NCBI GenBank assembly: GCA_031547465.1
Contig: JAVBRX010000006.1
Location: 1 to 32,113, forward strand
Direction of reading: 5' to 3'
DNA: 32,113 nt
Origin: Hohaiivirga sp031547465
GTDB taxonomy: Bacteria > Pseudomonadota > Alphaproteobacteria > Rhizobiales > Beijerinckiaceae
Shown in pieces: positions 15,687 through 23,678 of this stretch. Within the stretch, counting starts at the first letter, position 1. The number at the start of each line of letters is the position of its first letter. The translations under genes and the position numbers were made by a program. The notes below the pieces were generated by a model. That model was not told the DNA's origin. It saw nothing but the letters and a program-made list of their open reading frames with translations, and did not search any database.

Positions 15687-16238
15687 ATGGACGAGGGGAG
15701 ACAACGGCGCGTGGCATTTGCCTGCGCAGGCGTGGTTATCGCCATGACCGCCCTCGCCTTCGCCGCAGTGCCGCTCTACTCGCTGTTTTGCCAGATTACC
15801 GGGTTCAGCGGCACACCCCGCCTTGAAGCGAACGCCTACGGCGTCGCCATCGGCTCGCACACGGTCAAGGTACGGTTCGACGCCAATGTCGCACCGGGGT
15901 TGAACTGGCGGTTCGTACCGGAAACGCCAGAGATCTCTGTCCACGTCGGCGAAGTGACAACCGTCTCCTACAGGATCGAGAATACCGGTTCCACTCCCGC
16001 CACCGGCGTCGCCTCGTACAATGTCCAGCCCGACCTTGCGGGCGGTTATTTCGTCAAGATCGCCTGTTTCTGCTTCACGGACACGGAACTGAAACCCGGC
16101 GAAAGCCGCGAAGAGACAGTGGCGTTTTATGTCGACCCGGCAATTGCCGACGATGCAAACATTAAACAAATCTCCACCATCACCCTGTCCTACACCTTCT
16201 TCAAACCGAAAACCGCTTCGGCGGGCCTCAAAAATTAA
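15687..16238 (+). CDS. ctaG: Cytochrome c oxidase assembly protein CtaG (Cox11)
   Basis: 183-aa copper chaperone that delivers copper to the CuB site of subunit I. One N-terminal membrane anchor (about 9-29) is followed by the conserved PLYSLFCQITGFSGTP with Cys35, and the copper-binding CFCF (127-130) in a periplasmic immunoglobulin-like domain. The C terminus has the family pattern of an Asp-Pro strand and LSYTFF. Start ATG 3 nt after the CoxF-like stop. Confidence 0.96.
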   Translation: MDEGRQRRVAFACAGVVIAMTALAFAAVPLYSLFCQITGFSGTPRLEANAYGVAIGSHTVKVRFDANVAPGLNWRFVPETPEISVHVGEVTTVSYRIENTGSTPATGVASYNVQPDLAGGYFVKIACFCFTDTELKPGESREETVAFYVDPAIADDANIKQISTITLSYTFFKPKTASAGLKN

Positions 16239-16269
16239 ACACCGCCGCATTCTTGCAGGAAACGCCCGG

Positions 16270-17151
16270 ATGAACCATGCCATGAGCCACGCCCCCAATC
16301 CCGCCCACGCCAAGAACCACGATTATCATCTTGTAAATCCCAGCCCCTGGCCGCTGCTCTCGTCGCTCAGCGCCTTCATCATGGCGGTGGGGCTGGTGTT
16401 CTGGATGAAAGGTCTGCCGCTGCTCGGGCATCAGGCGGGCGTCTATCTGTTCGGAACCGGATTTATCGCCCTTTTATTCGTGCTGGCAGCGTGGTGGCTC
16501 GACGTGATCCGCGAAGCGCAGGGCGGCGATCACACGCGGGTGGTGCAACTGTCACACCGCTACGGCATGATAATGTTCATCGCCTCCGAGGTGATGTTCT
16601 TCGTCGGTTGGTTCTGGGCCTATTTCGATGTCGCCCTGTTCGCCGACAACGCGCAGCAGTTCCAGCGCACCGAGGTTCTCGGCGGCATCTGGCCGCCGAA
16701 GGGCGTCGCCACTTTCGACCCCTGGCATCTGCCGCTGCTCAACACCCTGATCCTGCTTACCTCCGGCGGCACCGTCACCTGGGCGCATCATGCGCTGTTG
16801 CAGAACGACCGCGAGGGCTTTAAGCTCGGCCTGATGCTGACCATCGTTCTCGGCATCGCCTTCACTTTCTGCCAGGCCTACGAGTACGCCCATGCCGGAT
16901 TCGGCTTCAAGGGCAGCATCTACGGCGCGACATTCTACATGGCGACGGGGTTCCACGGCCTGCATGTGATTCTCGGAACGATCTTCCTCGCCGTTTGTCT
17001 GCTCAGGGCACAACTCGGCCAGTTCGAGCCGAAGCGACATCTCGGGTTCGAGTTCGCAGCCTGGTACTGGCACTTCGTCGATGTGGTGTGGCTGTTCCTG
17101 TTTGCATCAATCTACATTTACGGCAGCAGCGGCGGCGCGGCCGGGCATTGA
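16270..17151 (+). CDS. ctaE: Cytochrome c oxidase subunit III
   Basis: 293-aa subunit III (CoxC), seven membrane helices, which stabilises subunit I and the proton-uptake path. Landmarks are HDYHLVNPSPWPL at the N terminus, SEVMFFVGWFWAYFD containing the conserved membrane glutamate, and WYWHFVDVVWLFLF at the C terminus. The frame is open from 16129, but those codons overlap ctaG and read as nonsense. The ATG at 16270 with AGGA 10 nt upstream gives the normal family N terminus. Confidence 0.95.
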   Translation: MNHAMSHAPNPAHAKNHDYHLVNPSPWPLLSSLSAFIMAVGLVFWMKGLPLLGHQAGVYLFGTGFIALLFVLAAWWLDVIREAQGGDHTRVVQLSHRYGMIMFIASEVMFFVGWFWAYFDVALFADNAQQFQRTEVLGGIWPPKGVATFDPWHLPLLNTLILLTSGGTVTWAHHALLQNDREGFKLGLMLTIVLGIAFTFCQAYEYAHAGFGFKGSIYGATFYMATGFHGLHVILGTIFLAVCLLRAQLGQFEPKRHLGFEFAAWYWHFVDVVWLFLFASIYIYGSSGGAAGH

Positions 17152-17163
17152 GCAGGTCGCACG

Positions 17164-17529
17164 ATGCCCGGCACCACGCCATCGCCGATCTCTGCCGGTT
17201 TACGTTGCGCCTGTCCGCGCTGCGGCGAGGGCCGCCTGTTCGACGGCTACCTGAGCCTTCGCCACTCCTGCGATGCCTGCGTCCTCGATTATTCGTTCGC
17301 CGATTCCGCCGACGGCCCGGCGGTGTTCGTGATGTTCATCGCCGGATTCTTCGTCGTCGGTCTGGCGCTGTGGGTGGAATTCACCTTCGAGCCGCCGCTC
17401 TGGCTGCACATGACGTTGTGGTTGCCATTGATCACGATTGTCAGTCTCGGATTACTGCGGCCCATGAAGGGTTTGATGATTGCCCTGCAATACCACCATA
17501 AGGCCAGACAAGGGAATTTCGGACCATGA
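17164..17529 (+). CDS. DUF983 zinc-ribbon membrane protein
   Basis: 121 aa. An N-terminal zinc-ribbon-like part with CPRCGEG (17-23) and a second CDAC pair (36-39) is followed by two membrane helices (about 53-70 and 80-98). DUF983 proteins routinely sit between ctaE and SURF1 in alphaproteobacteria, so a role in oxidase biogenesis is likely but unproven. The stop overlaps the SURF1 start (ATGA), indicating translational coupling. Confidence 0.85.
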   Translation: MPGTTPSPISAGLRCACPRCGEGRLFDGYLSLRHSCDACVLDYSFADSADGPAVFVMFIAGFFVVGLALWVEFTFEPPLWLHMTLWLPLITIVSLGLLRPMKGLMIALQYHHKARQGNFGP

Positions 17530-18311
17530 CCGGAGCGGGCGAACGCAGCAGGAGCAAAGGAAACGGGCGGAGTACCCGGCTTATCGCCACCATTGCCTGC
17601 CTGTCGGCTTTCGTAATCCTGATCGGCCTCGGCGTATGGCAATTGCAGCGCAAGGTCTGGAAGGACGCGCTTATTGCCCGGATCGATGCCCGCAGCCATA
17701 CGGCGGCAACATTGATCCCACCCGAGGACGACTGGCTGGACTGGAACACGGAGAACGGCGAATATTTTACCGTTAAGTTGCGTGGCGCATTCCTGCACGA
17801 GGGAGAAAGCCCCGTCCTCGGGGCCATAACTGCCGCGTATGGCGATACGATTCAAGGGGCATATCTCCTCACACCGCTACGGTTGACGAACGGCGCAATC
17901 GTATTCATCGAGCGCGGGTTTGTGCCGCGACTGCTTCTTGAGCACCCACCCCGCCTGAATAATCTACCGGATGACGAAGTGGAGATCATCGGCGTATTGC
18001 GTGGTCCACAAAAGCGCGGATTATTCACTCCGACGGACGATACGAGCAGGAACCTCTGGTTCACCCGCGATCCGCTCGCCATGGCAACCGCACATGGACT
18101 TACGCGCACCGCGCCATTCTATGTACAGGCAACGGCCATCTCGCCACCTCAGCCTGCCCTCTGGCCAAAACCGATGCCAGTACGCATTGATCTGCCCAAT
18201 AACCATTTACATTACGCCCTCACCTGGTTCGGGTTGTCTGGGGCGCTCATAGCCGTTCTCATAGCCTTCCACCTGCGCCGAAGGTTGGAGCGGAGTGTGG
18301 AGACGACCTGA
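17526..18311 (+). CDS. SURF1 family cytochrome oxidase assembly protein
   Basis: 261 aa with the SURF1 two-anchor topology: an N-terminal helix (about 18-38) running into GVWQLQRKVWKDALI, a periplasmic domain with the RGFVPR block, and a C-terminal helix after NNHLHYALTWFGLSG. Bacterial SURF1 proteins bind heme a and assist its insertion into subunit I. The start overlaps the DUF983 stop by 4 nt. Last gene of the cta cluster before thrC. Confidence 0.92.
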   Translation: MTGAGERSRSKGNGRSTRLIATIACLSAFVILIGLGVWQLQRKVWKDALIARIDARSHTAATLIPPEDDWLDWNTENGEYFTVKLRGAFLHEGESPVLGAITAAYGDTIQGAYLLTPLRLTNGAIVFIERGFVPRLLLEHPPRLNNLPDDEVEIIGVLRGPQKRGLFTPTDDTSRNLWFTRDPLAMATAHGLTRTAPFYVQATAISPPQPALWPKPMPVRIDLPNNHLHYALTWFGLSGALIAVLIAFHLRRRLERSVETT

Positions 18312-18414
18312 TCGCTTCCCTGCCGCTATCGCCGCAAAACATGTGAAAAATCGCCGTTCCCTCTGCAGCGTAAATCGTCTAAGTTCCCTCGTTGGATAGT
18401 CAGGGGGCTTTCGA

Positions 18415-19821
18415 ATGTTGCATATCTCGACCCGCGGCAGTGTGCAGGCGGCTGGTTTCATTGACGTGCTTCTGACCGGGCTTGCTGGTGACGGCGGGTT
18501 ATACCTGCCGCAGAGCTGGCCGCGTCTGAAAACCGAAGCGATCAGGGCGCTGGCCGGGAAATCCTATCAGGAAACTGCTCGCACCGTTCTCGGCACGCTG
18601 ATCGGCGACGAGATCGACGAGGCCGACCTTGGCACGATGGTCGAGGAAGCCTATGCCTCGTTCCGGCACGATGCCGTTTGCCCGCTGACGCAGATCGACA
18701 GCAACCTGTTCCTGCTGGAACTGTTCCATGGTCCGACCATCGCCTTCAAGGACGTTGCGATGCAACTGCTGTCGCGTCTGATGGACCATGCCCTGAAAGT
18801 GCGCAACCGGCGGGCGACCATCGTCGGCGCGACCTCCGGCGATACCGGCAGCGCAGCTATCGAGGCATTCAAGGGTCTCGACCAGGCGGACGTGTTCATC
18901 CTGTTCCCGAACAGGCGCGTCTCCGATGTGCAGCGCCGCCAGATGACAACCGTGAACGCCCCGAACGTCCACGCCATCGCCGTGGACGGTACGTTCGACG
19001 ATTGCCAGGCGATCCTGAAAGGCCTGTTCAATGATACACGCTTCCGCACCGAAGTGAGCCTGTCCGGCGTCAACTCGATCAACTGGGCGCGGGTGGCGGC
19101 GCAGACGGTGTATTACTTCACCGCCGCCGTTTCTCTGGGCGCACCGTTGCGCCCGGTTTCCTTCTCCGTGCCGACCGGCAATTTCGGTGACATTCTCGCC
19201 GGATGGGTAGCGAAGCGCATGGGGCTACCAATCGACATGCTGATGATCGGCACCAATGCCAACGACATTCTCGCCCGCACTTTCAATACCGGCGTTTACG
19301 AACTGCGCAACGTGGTGCCGACCACCTCGCCGTCGATGGATATCCAGATTTCCTCGAATTTTGAGCGACTGCTGTTCGAGGCCTATAGCTGGGATGCCGA
19401 AGCGGTGCGCTCTCTGATGGCCAGCCTCCAGCAATCGCGTTCCTTCACCATCGCGCCGGAGCCGATGCAGAAACTGCGCGACGAATTCCAAGCATTGGCC
19501 GTCGATGAGGCCATGGTGAAACAAGAAATGCGCGATACATTAGAGCGCACCGGCCTCCTGCTCGATCCGCATTCCGCCATCGGCGTCAGCGCCGCACGGG
19601 TATTGCGGCAGAAGAAGCCGGAGGTTCCGGTGGTGGCGCTCGCCACTGCGCATCCGGCCAAATTCCCGGACGCAGTTCAGGCCGCCACGGGCAACCGCCC
19701 GCAATTGCCGCCGCATCTCGCGCATATCCTTACGGCGAAGGAGACGTTCGACGTACTGCCGAACGACCAGAGCTCGATTGCCCACTTCATCCGCGCGCGG
19801 GCGCGGGCGGCGAAACCGTAA
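18415..19821 (+). CDS. thrC: Threonine synthase
   Basis: 468-aa PLP enzyme converting O-phosphohomoserine to threonine. The N-terminal MLHISTRGSVQAAGFIDVLLTG and the PLP lysine Lys112 in HGPTIAFKDVAMQ identify it; ATSGDTGSAAIEAFKG binds the cofactor phosphate. This is the long class found in proteobacteria and fungi. A 103-nt gap separates it from SURF1. Its pathway partner thrB (homoserine kinase) lies 2.9 kb away on the other strand. A weak GC hairpin follows the stop. Confidence 0.97.
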   Translation: MLHISTRGSVQAAGFIDVLLTGLAGDGGLYLPQSWPRLKTEAIRALAGKSYQETARTVLGTLIGDEIDEADLGTMVEEAYASFRHDAVCPLTQIDSNLFLLELFHGPTIAFKDVAMQLLSRLMDHALKVRNRRATIVGATSGDTGSAAIEAFKGLDQADVFILFPNRRVSDVQRRQMTTVNAPNVHAIAVDGTFDDCQAILKGLFNDTRFRTEVSLSGVNSINWARVAAQTVYYFTAAVSLGAPLRPVSFSVPTGNFGDILAGWVAKRMGLPIDMLMIGTNANDILARTFNTGVYELRNVVPTTSPSMDIQISSNFERLLFEAYSWDAEAVRSLMASLQQSRSFTIAPEPMQKLRDEFQALAVDEAMVKQEMRDTLERTGLLLDPHSAIGVSAARVLRQKKPEVPVVALATAHPAKFPDAVQAATGNRPQLPPHLAHILTAKETFDVLPNDQSSIAHFIRARARAAKP

Positions 19822-19843
19822 AGTCCGCGCTACTACTTTTCTT

Positions 19844-19862
19844 CCCGGCACACCGGGCTTTT
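19844..19862 (+). terminator. Weak hairpin after thrC
   Basis: CCCGG-CACA-CCGGG followed by CTTTT, 22 nt after the thrC stop. The stem is only 5 bp, and the M16 ribosome site begins just after it, so it more likely attenuates than ends transcription. Confidence 0.35.
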
Positions 19863-19875
19863 AAAAGGCACCGCA

Positions 19876-21156
19876 TTGAACCAGCATTTTGCCGAGAGCA
19901 AGACGATCCGGATCACCAGACTCGATAACGGCCTGATGATCGCCACCGAGGCCATGAGCCATATCCGCACCGCCACCCTCGGCGTGTGGGTCGCCACCGG
20001 TTCACGGCACGAGAAACCGAACGAGCACGGCCTGTCGCATCTCATCGAGCACATGGCATTCAAGGGTACGGAACGGCGCTCGGCACGGCAGATCGCCGAG
20101 GATATCGAGAATGTCGGCGGCGAAATCAACGCTGCCACCAGTATCGAATTCACCAGTTACACCGCCCGCGTGCTGGGCGAAACCATCGATGTCGCCCTCG
20201 ACGTAATCGGCGACATCCTCACCCATTCCACCTTCGAGGCGGCGGAACTGGCGAAGGAAAAGAACGTCATTCTCCAGGAATACGCCTCGATCCAGGATTC
20301 GCCGGACGATCTCGTCTACGACGCTTTCATGGAGACGGCGTTTCCGGGACAGGCCATCGGTCGCCCGATCCTCGGCACGCCCAAAACCCTGGAGCCGCTC
20401 GACGGCGTGGCGATCCGCACTTTCATGGCGCGGGAATACGCCCCCGAGAAGATGGTGCTCGCTGCCGCCGGAGCGGTGGATCATGACCGGTTCGTAGAGA
20501 TCGGCACCAAACTATTCGGCCACGTGCCGAAACAGGCAGCAACCCCGGTCGAGCCAGGCCATTACATCGGCGGCGACCGGCGCATCGAGCGGAAACTGGA
20601 ACAGGCTAACGTGGTGCTCGGCCTGCCCGGCCTGTCATTCAAGGATCCGGCCCACCATGCAACGCATCTGTTCGCGCATGTCCTCGGCGGCGGACTGACC
20701 TCGCGGCTGTGGCACGAAGTGCGCGAAACCCGTGGCCTCGCCTATTCCATCGAGGCGTTCCACTGGCCATTTTCCGATTGCGGCCTGTTCGGCATCGGCG
20801 CGGGCACCGCCGGAGCTGACCTGAAAGATCTGTTCGAGGTGGCGCTGAACGAGGCGCGCAAGGCGACATCGGACATTGAGGACATTGAGATCGCTCGCGC
20901 CAAGGCGCAGATGAAGGTCGGCTTCCTCGCCGCCCTCGAATCCCCCGGCGGTCGCATCGAGCGTATCGCCAGGCAATTGCTCGCCTGGGGGCGGATCATC
21001 CCCTCGCAGGAACTGGTAGACAGAATCGACAAACTCACCGTTGACGACGTGCGCGAAGCCGGACGAACCGTCCTGCAAGGTGCACCGACCCTCTCCGCTA
21101 TCGGACCGCTGAAGAAACTGCCGAAGCTGGGAGAGATTGCGAAGCGGCTGGGGTGA
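19876..21156 (+). CDS. M16 family zinc metallopeptidase (mitochondrial processing peptidase-like)
   Basis: 426 aa, the bacterial counterpart of the MPP beta subunit (PqqL/YmxG group). The inverted zinc motif is HLIEH (His55, Glu58, His59), with the distal ligand Glu135 in VILQEYASIQD, so it should be catalytic. The C-terminal half has GGGLTSRLWHEVRETRGLAYSI, the usual substrate-binding block. The start is TTG at 19876: same frame as the thrC stop, no ATG or GTG between, and AAAGG 7 nt upstream. The physiological substrate is unknown. thrC followed by this peptidase is a standing alphaproteobacterial pair. Confidence 0.92.
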   Translation: MNQHFAESKTIRITRLDNGLMIATEAMSHIRTATLGVWVATGSRHEKPNEHGLSHLIEHMAFKGTERRSARQIAEDIENVGGEINAATSIEFTSYTARVLGETIDVALDVIGDILTHSTFEAAELAKEKNVILQEYASIQDSPDDLVYDAFMETAFPGQAIGRPILGTPKTLEPLDGVAIRTFMAREYAPEKMVLAAAGAVDHDRFVEIGTKLFGHVPKQAATPVEPGHYIGGDRRIERKLEQANVVLGLPGLSFKDPAHHATHLFAHVLGGGLTSRLWHEVRETRGLAYSIEAFHWPFSDCGLFGIGAGTAGADLKDLFEVALNEARKATSDIEDIEIARAKAQMKVGFLAALESPGGRIERIARQLLAWGRIIPSQELVDRIDKLTVDDVREAGRTVLQGAPTLSAIGPLKKLPKLGEIAKRLG

Positions 21157-21158
21157 AA

Positions 21159-21523
21159 TCAGTCCGAACTATTTGTTCCCCCAAAATCCACCTCCAGCAC
21201 AATCGCATACCCACCGAAAAGCGTCCGTCTGCGCACCGTCGCGCCACAAAAATCCTGATCCTCCTGTACGAGCGCGATGAGGTCGGCGCAGGGTGTGATG
21301 TGGAAATAGGATACGTTCTTGTAGAGCCGATATTTGAACTAGTGCGGCCAGGCGGCCATGTGGGAGAAATCGGCGATCAGTATCGTTCCGCTCCCCTTTC
21401 TCGCCAAAACGGCGGCGCGGCGGCGGAACGCCGCCCGGGCAGAAAGAAGGGACGGCTGATGTCGTAGGCATATTTCATATAGCGGAAGTTCTTATCCATC
21501 CGCACGACATGGGTCCGATCCAT
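21159..21523 (-). pseudogene. Remnant of a BtaB-like SAM methyltransferase, internally deleted
   Basis: Minus-strand frames give two pieces that match the two ends of BtaB, the enzyme that trimethylates diacylglyceryl-homoserine in betaine-lipid synthesis. The 5' piece (about 21523-21431) reads MDKNFRYMKYAYDISRPFFL, like the BtaB opening MD..YR...YD..R..FLLGR. The 3' piece (about 21430-21159), in another frame, reads ARKGSGTILIADFSHMAAWP, then FHITPCADLIALV and FGGYAIVLEV, like the BtaB C terminus. The SAM-binding core of roughly 90-100 residues is missing at the junction, and a TAG interrupts the 3' piece at 21341-21339. Clearly non-functional; the BtaB assignment is from memory of the family and moderately sure. 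Confidence 0.6.
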
Positions 21524-21540
21524 GAGGTTTTCTCCGAGAT

Positions 21541-21958
21541 TATTGCTCACATTCAATTCGGCATCGAGGCGAGTGACGTTCCGTTCCATTTGATATCGAC
21601 GGTCGAGACTTCGCTCAGCCCCTTGCCGTGGCGTAGCGCGCGCAGAACCAATTCCCCCACGCTCAGAAGCTGCATCGGCAGCGTCAATCCTATCGTTGTC
21701 GGGCAAATCTGGACGATCCGGTAACCGGTGTGATGAGATCGAAACAATCGTCCATCCGCCCGACGATCCCGGTCACTGCCTGCAAAGGCGAACCACAGCG
21801 CAGCGGGTTGTCTGCAAGCACAGGAGATCGTTTATGCGATACCGCGGCCATGATCTGCGTCCGCAGCGTGAAATCTGTGATGAGCGGCGACAATCGCCGA
21901 CAGGCTGAAACTCGAAGTGCATCACGTCCTCAGCCAGATGCAGCACGTCATATGGCAT
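21541..21958 (-). pseudogene. Unrecognised decayed coding remnant
   Basis: The minus strand carries protein-like stretches broken over three frames: MPYDVLHLAEDVMHFEFQP (21958-21902), then LITDFTLRTQIMAAVSHKRS and further to FDLITPVTG, then PTTIGLTLPMQLLSVGELVL ending SMPN at 21553. Each reads like coding sequence but stops or shifts before making a domain. It runs in the same direction as the BtaB-like remnant and may be its former upstream neighbour. It does not resemble BtaA as I know that family. No function is assigned. Confidence 0.4.
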
Positions 21959-21960
21959 GA

Positions 21961-22214
21961 CACCTGATCTGCATAAACGCTCATGCTTTCGGACAACAAC
22001 CGGAGATGAGCGCGCTCCCTCTCATTCACGCAGCACCGGCGACGGCATTATCGGCGGCGCATATTACGGCCCGGGCGGAATTTTCGGACTGAAAAGCAAC
22101 CCCATCCACTGCCGATGCGCCCGCAAGGCCGAGAACGAGGCCATCGCCCGGCGCTTATGGGATATATCCGAACAAGGGATCGGTATCAGGTACGATTTCC
22201 CCAGTTGCGAGTGA
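21961..22214 (+). pseudogene. C-terminal remnant of a short-chain dehydrogenase (SDR), frameshifted
   Basis: Plus-strand codons read HAFGQQPEMSALPLIHAA, then after a one-base deletion near 22033 continue TGDGIIGGAYYGPGGIFGLK and ENEAIARRLWDISEQ to a TGA at 22214. This is the C-terminal signature of retinol/protochlorophyllide-type SDRs (QSPE-GALP-YAAT-GG-YYGP, then A-RLW--SE--TG). The Rossmann fold and catalytic Tyr-Lys part are absent upstream, so only the last 80 or so codons remain. Non-functional. Confidence 0.65.
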
Positions 22215-22227
22215 ACTGCTGCGGCGT

Positions 22228-22713
22228 TTACGACGATAGCTCCTGTTTTGCCTGGATGCGCGCTTCCTTAAACGGCCCCATCGCCGCCACCGCCAGCTTG
22301 TCCACCCGGATATTCAGCGGATCGTCGGCATGGCCCTTCACCCAGTGCCAGAGAATGGCATGACGGGCAGCCTCCACGTCGAGATCTCGCCACAGATCCT
22401 CATTTTTCACCGGCTTATTGTCGGCATTGCGCCAGTTACGGCGTTTCCAAGTGTACATCCATTCGGTGATGCCCTGACGCAGATATTGGGAATCGGTGAA
22501 GAGATCGACCTTGCAGGAACGTTTCAGGGCGCGTAGCGCCTCAAGGGCGGCGCGCATTTCCATGCGGTTGTTGGTGGTCTGCGCCTCGCCGCCGGATAAC
22601 TCCTTCTCGACACCACGATAGATCAGGATCGCTCCCCAGCCGCCGGGGCCTGGGTTTCCTGAACACGCCCCGTCGGTATAGATCATCACCCGGTCGCTTT
22701 CTCCCGCGCTCAA
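22228..22713 (-). CDS. rnhA: Ribonuclease HI
   Basis: 161-aa enzyme that cuts the RNA strand of RNA-DNA hybrids. The catalytic set is complete and evenly offset by +4 from the E. coli enzyme: Asp14 (IYTDGACSGNPG), Glu52 (NNRMEM), Asp74 (LFTDSQYL), His128 (WVKGHAD) and Asp138. The usual NERAD reads NIRVD here, a mild change. The start is set at TTG 22713, which overlaps the thrB stop in TTGA and gives MSAGESDRVMIYTDG, the usual family N terminus. GTG 22689 or ATG 22686 are alternatives with weak ribosome sites. Last gene of ispH-thrB-rnhA. Confidence 0.93.
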   Translation of the reverse strand: MSAGESDRVMIYTDGACSGNPGPGGWGAILIYRGVEKELSGGEAQTTNNRMEMRAALEALRALKRSCKVDLFTDSQYLRQGITEWMYTWKRRNWRNADNKPVKNEDLWRDLDVEAARHAILWHWVKGHADDPLNIRVDKLAVAAMGPFKEARIQAKQELSS

Positions 22714-23675
22714 CTGGCAACCCCGTATTCTCCGGCACTGCGGACACGGCGGTGGAAAGCAAGTTTGCGGTCGTATTCCAGCGGATTCTTGGGCTTTACC
22801 AGTGCGCCGGGCGGCACGTTGAGCCAGTCGACCAGCCGCGTCAGGCCGAAACGCAGGGCCGAGCCACGGCACAATAACGGCAGGGCCTCAATCTCGTCCG
22901 CTCCGAGCTTGCGTACGCTCTGGTATCCGGCGATCATCGCCTGCCCCTTGGTGAGGTTATAGGAATTGTCCGGCTCGAAGCACCAGGAATTTAGGCAGAT
23001 CGCCAAATCGTAGACGAGAGCGTCGGTGCAGGCGAAATAAAAATCGATCAACCCTGATACATGGTCGCCGATGAAGAACACATTGTCGGTGAAGAGGTCA
23101 GCATGGATCACCCCGGTCGGCAATCCACGCGGCCAGCTTTTTTCGAGAAAATCGAGTTCCTCTCCGAAACGCTCGCGCAGACCGTCGGCGACCGTGTTCG
23201 CCCGCTCCGCCGCCGCTGTATACAGGGGCCGCCAGCCGTTCACCGAGAGCGTGTTCGAGCGCGTCATCGCAAAGCTTTGCCCGGCGAGATGCAATTGTCC
23301 GAGCGCCGCACCGAGGCCGTGGCAATGTACCGGATGAGGGCGGCGGATCGACAGCCCTTCCAGAAACGTGACGATCACCGCCGGACGCCCGGCAAGGCGG
23401 CCCAAAGCTGCGCCGTCCTTGGCCTTCACCGGCAACGGACAGTTGATGCCGTTCGCGGCCAGATGCTGCATGAGGTTGAGGAAGAACGGCAGATCCGCTT
23501 CATTCACCCGCTTCTCGTAGAGGGTGAGAATAAAGGAGCCGCCCTCGGTGCGCAGGAAATAGTTGGAATTCTCCACGCCCTCGGCAATGCCCTTGAAGGC
23601 GAGCACCGCACCGATATCGTAGCGCCCGACGAAGGCCGAGAGTTCCTCGTCACTGACTTCCGTATAAACGGCCAC
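22710..23675 (-). CDS. thrB: Homoserine kinase (type II, APH fold)
   Basis: 321 aa. This is the aminoglycoside-phosphotransferase-fold homoserine kinase of alphaproteobacteria, not the GHMP type. Landmarks are MAVYTEVSDEELSAFV at the N terminus, GVENSNYFLRT, the catalytic loop GVIHADLFTDNVFF, and GLIDFYFACTDALVYDLA with the metal-binding Asp. It supplies O-phosphohomoserine to thrC, encoded nearby on the plus strand. The GTG start is 3 nt after the ispH stop, with GGAG 6 nt upstream; its stop overlaps the rnhA TTG. Confidence 0.96.
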   Translation of the reverse strand: MAVYTEVSDEELSAFVGRYDIGAVLAFKGIAEGVENSNYFLRTEGGSFILTLYEKRVNEADLPFFLNLMQHLAANGINCPLPVKAKDGAALGRLAGRPAVIVTFLEGLSIRRPHPVHCHGLGAALGQLHLAGQSFAMTRSNTLSVNGWRPLYTAAAERANTVADGLRERFGEELDFLEKSWPRGLPTGVIHADLFTDNVFFIGDHVSGLIDFYFACTDALVYDLAICLNSWCFEPDNSYNLTKGQAMIAGYQSVRKLGADEIEALPLLCRGSALRFGLTRLVDWLNVPPGALVKPKNPLEYDRKLAFHRRVRSAGEYGVAS

Positions 23676-23678
23676 GGC

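Noticed and set aside
16129..16269. N-terminal extension of subunit III
   Set aside because: Overlaps ctaG out of frame and does not resemble subunit III.
21153..21467. 104-aa plus-strand ORF after the M16 gene
   Set aside because: Reads antisense to the BtaB-like remnant, whose minus-strand frames give the better protein match.
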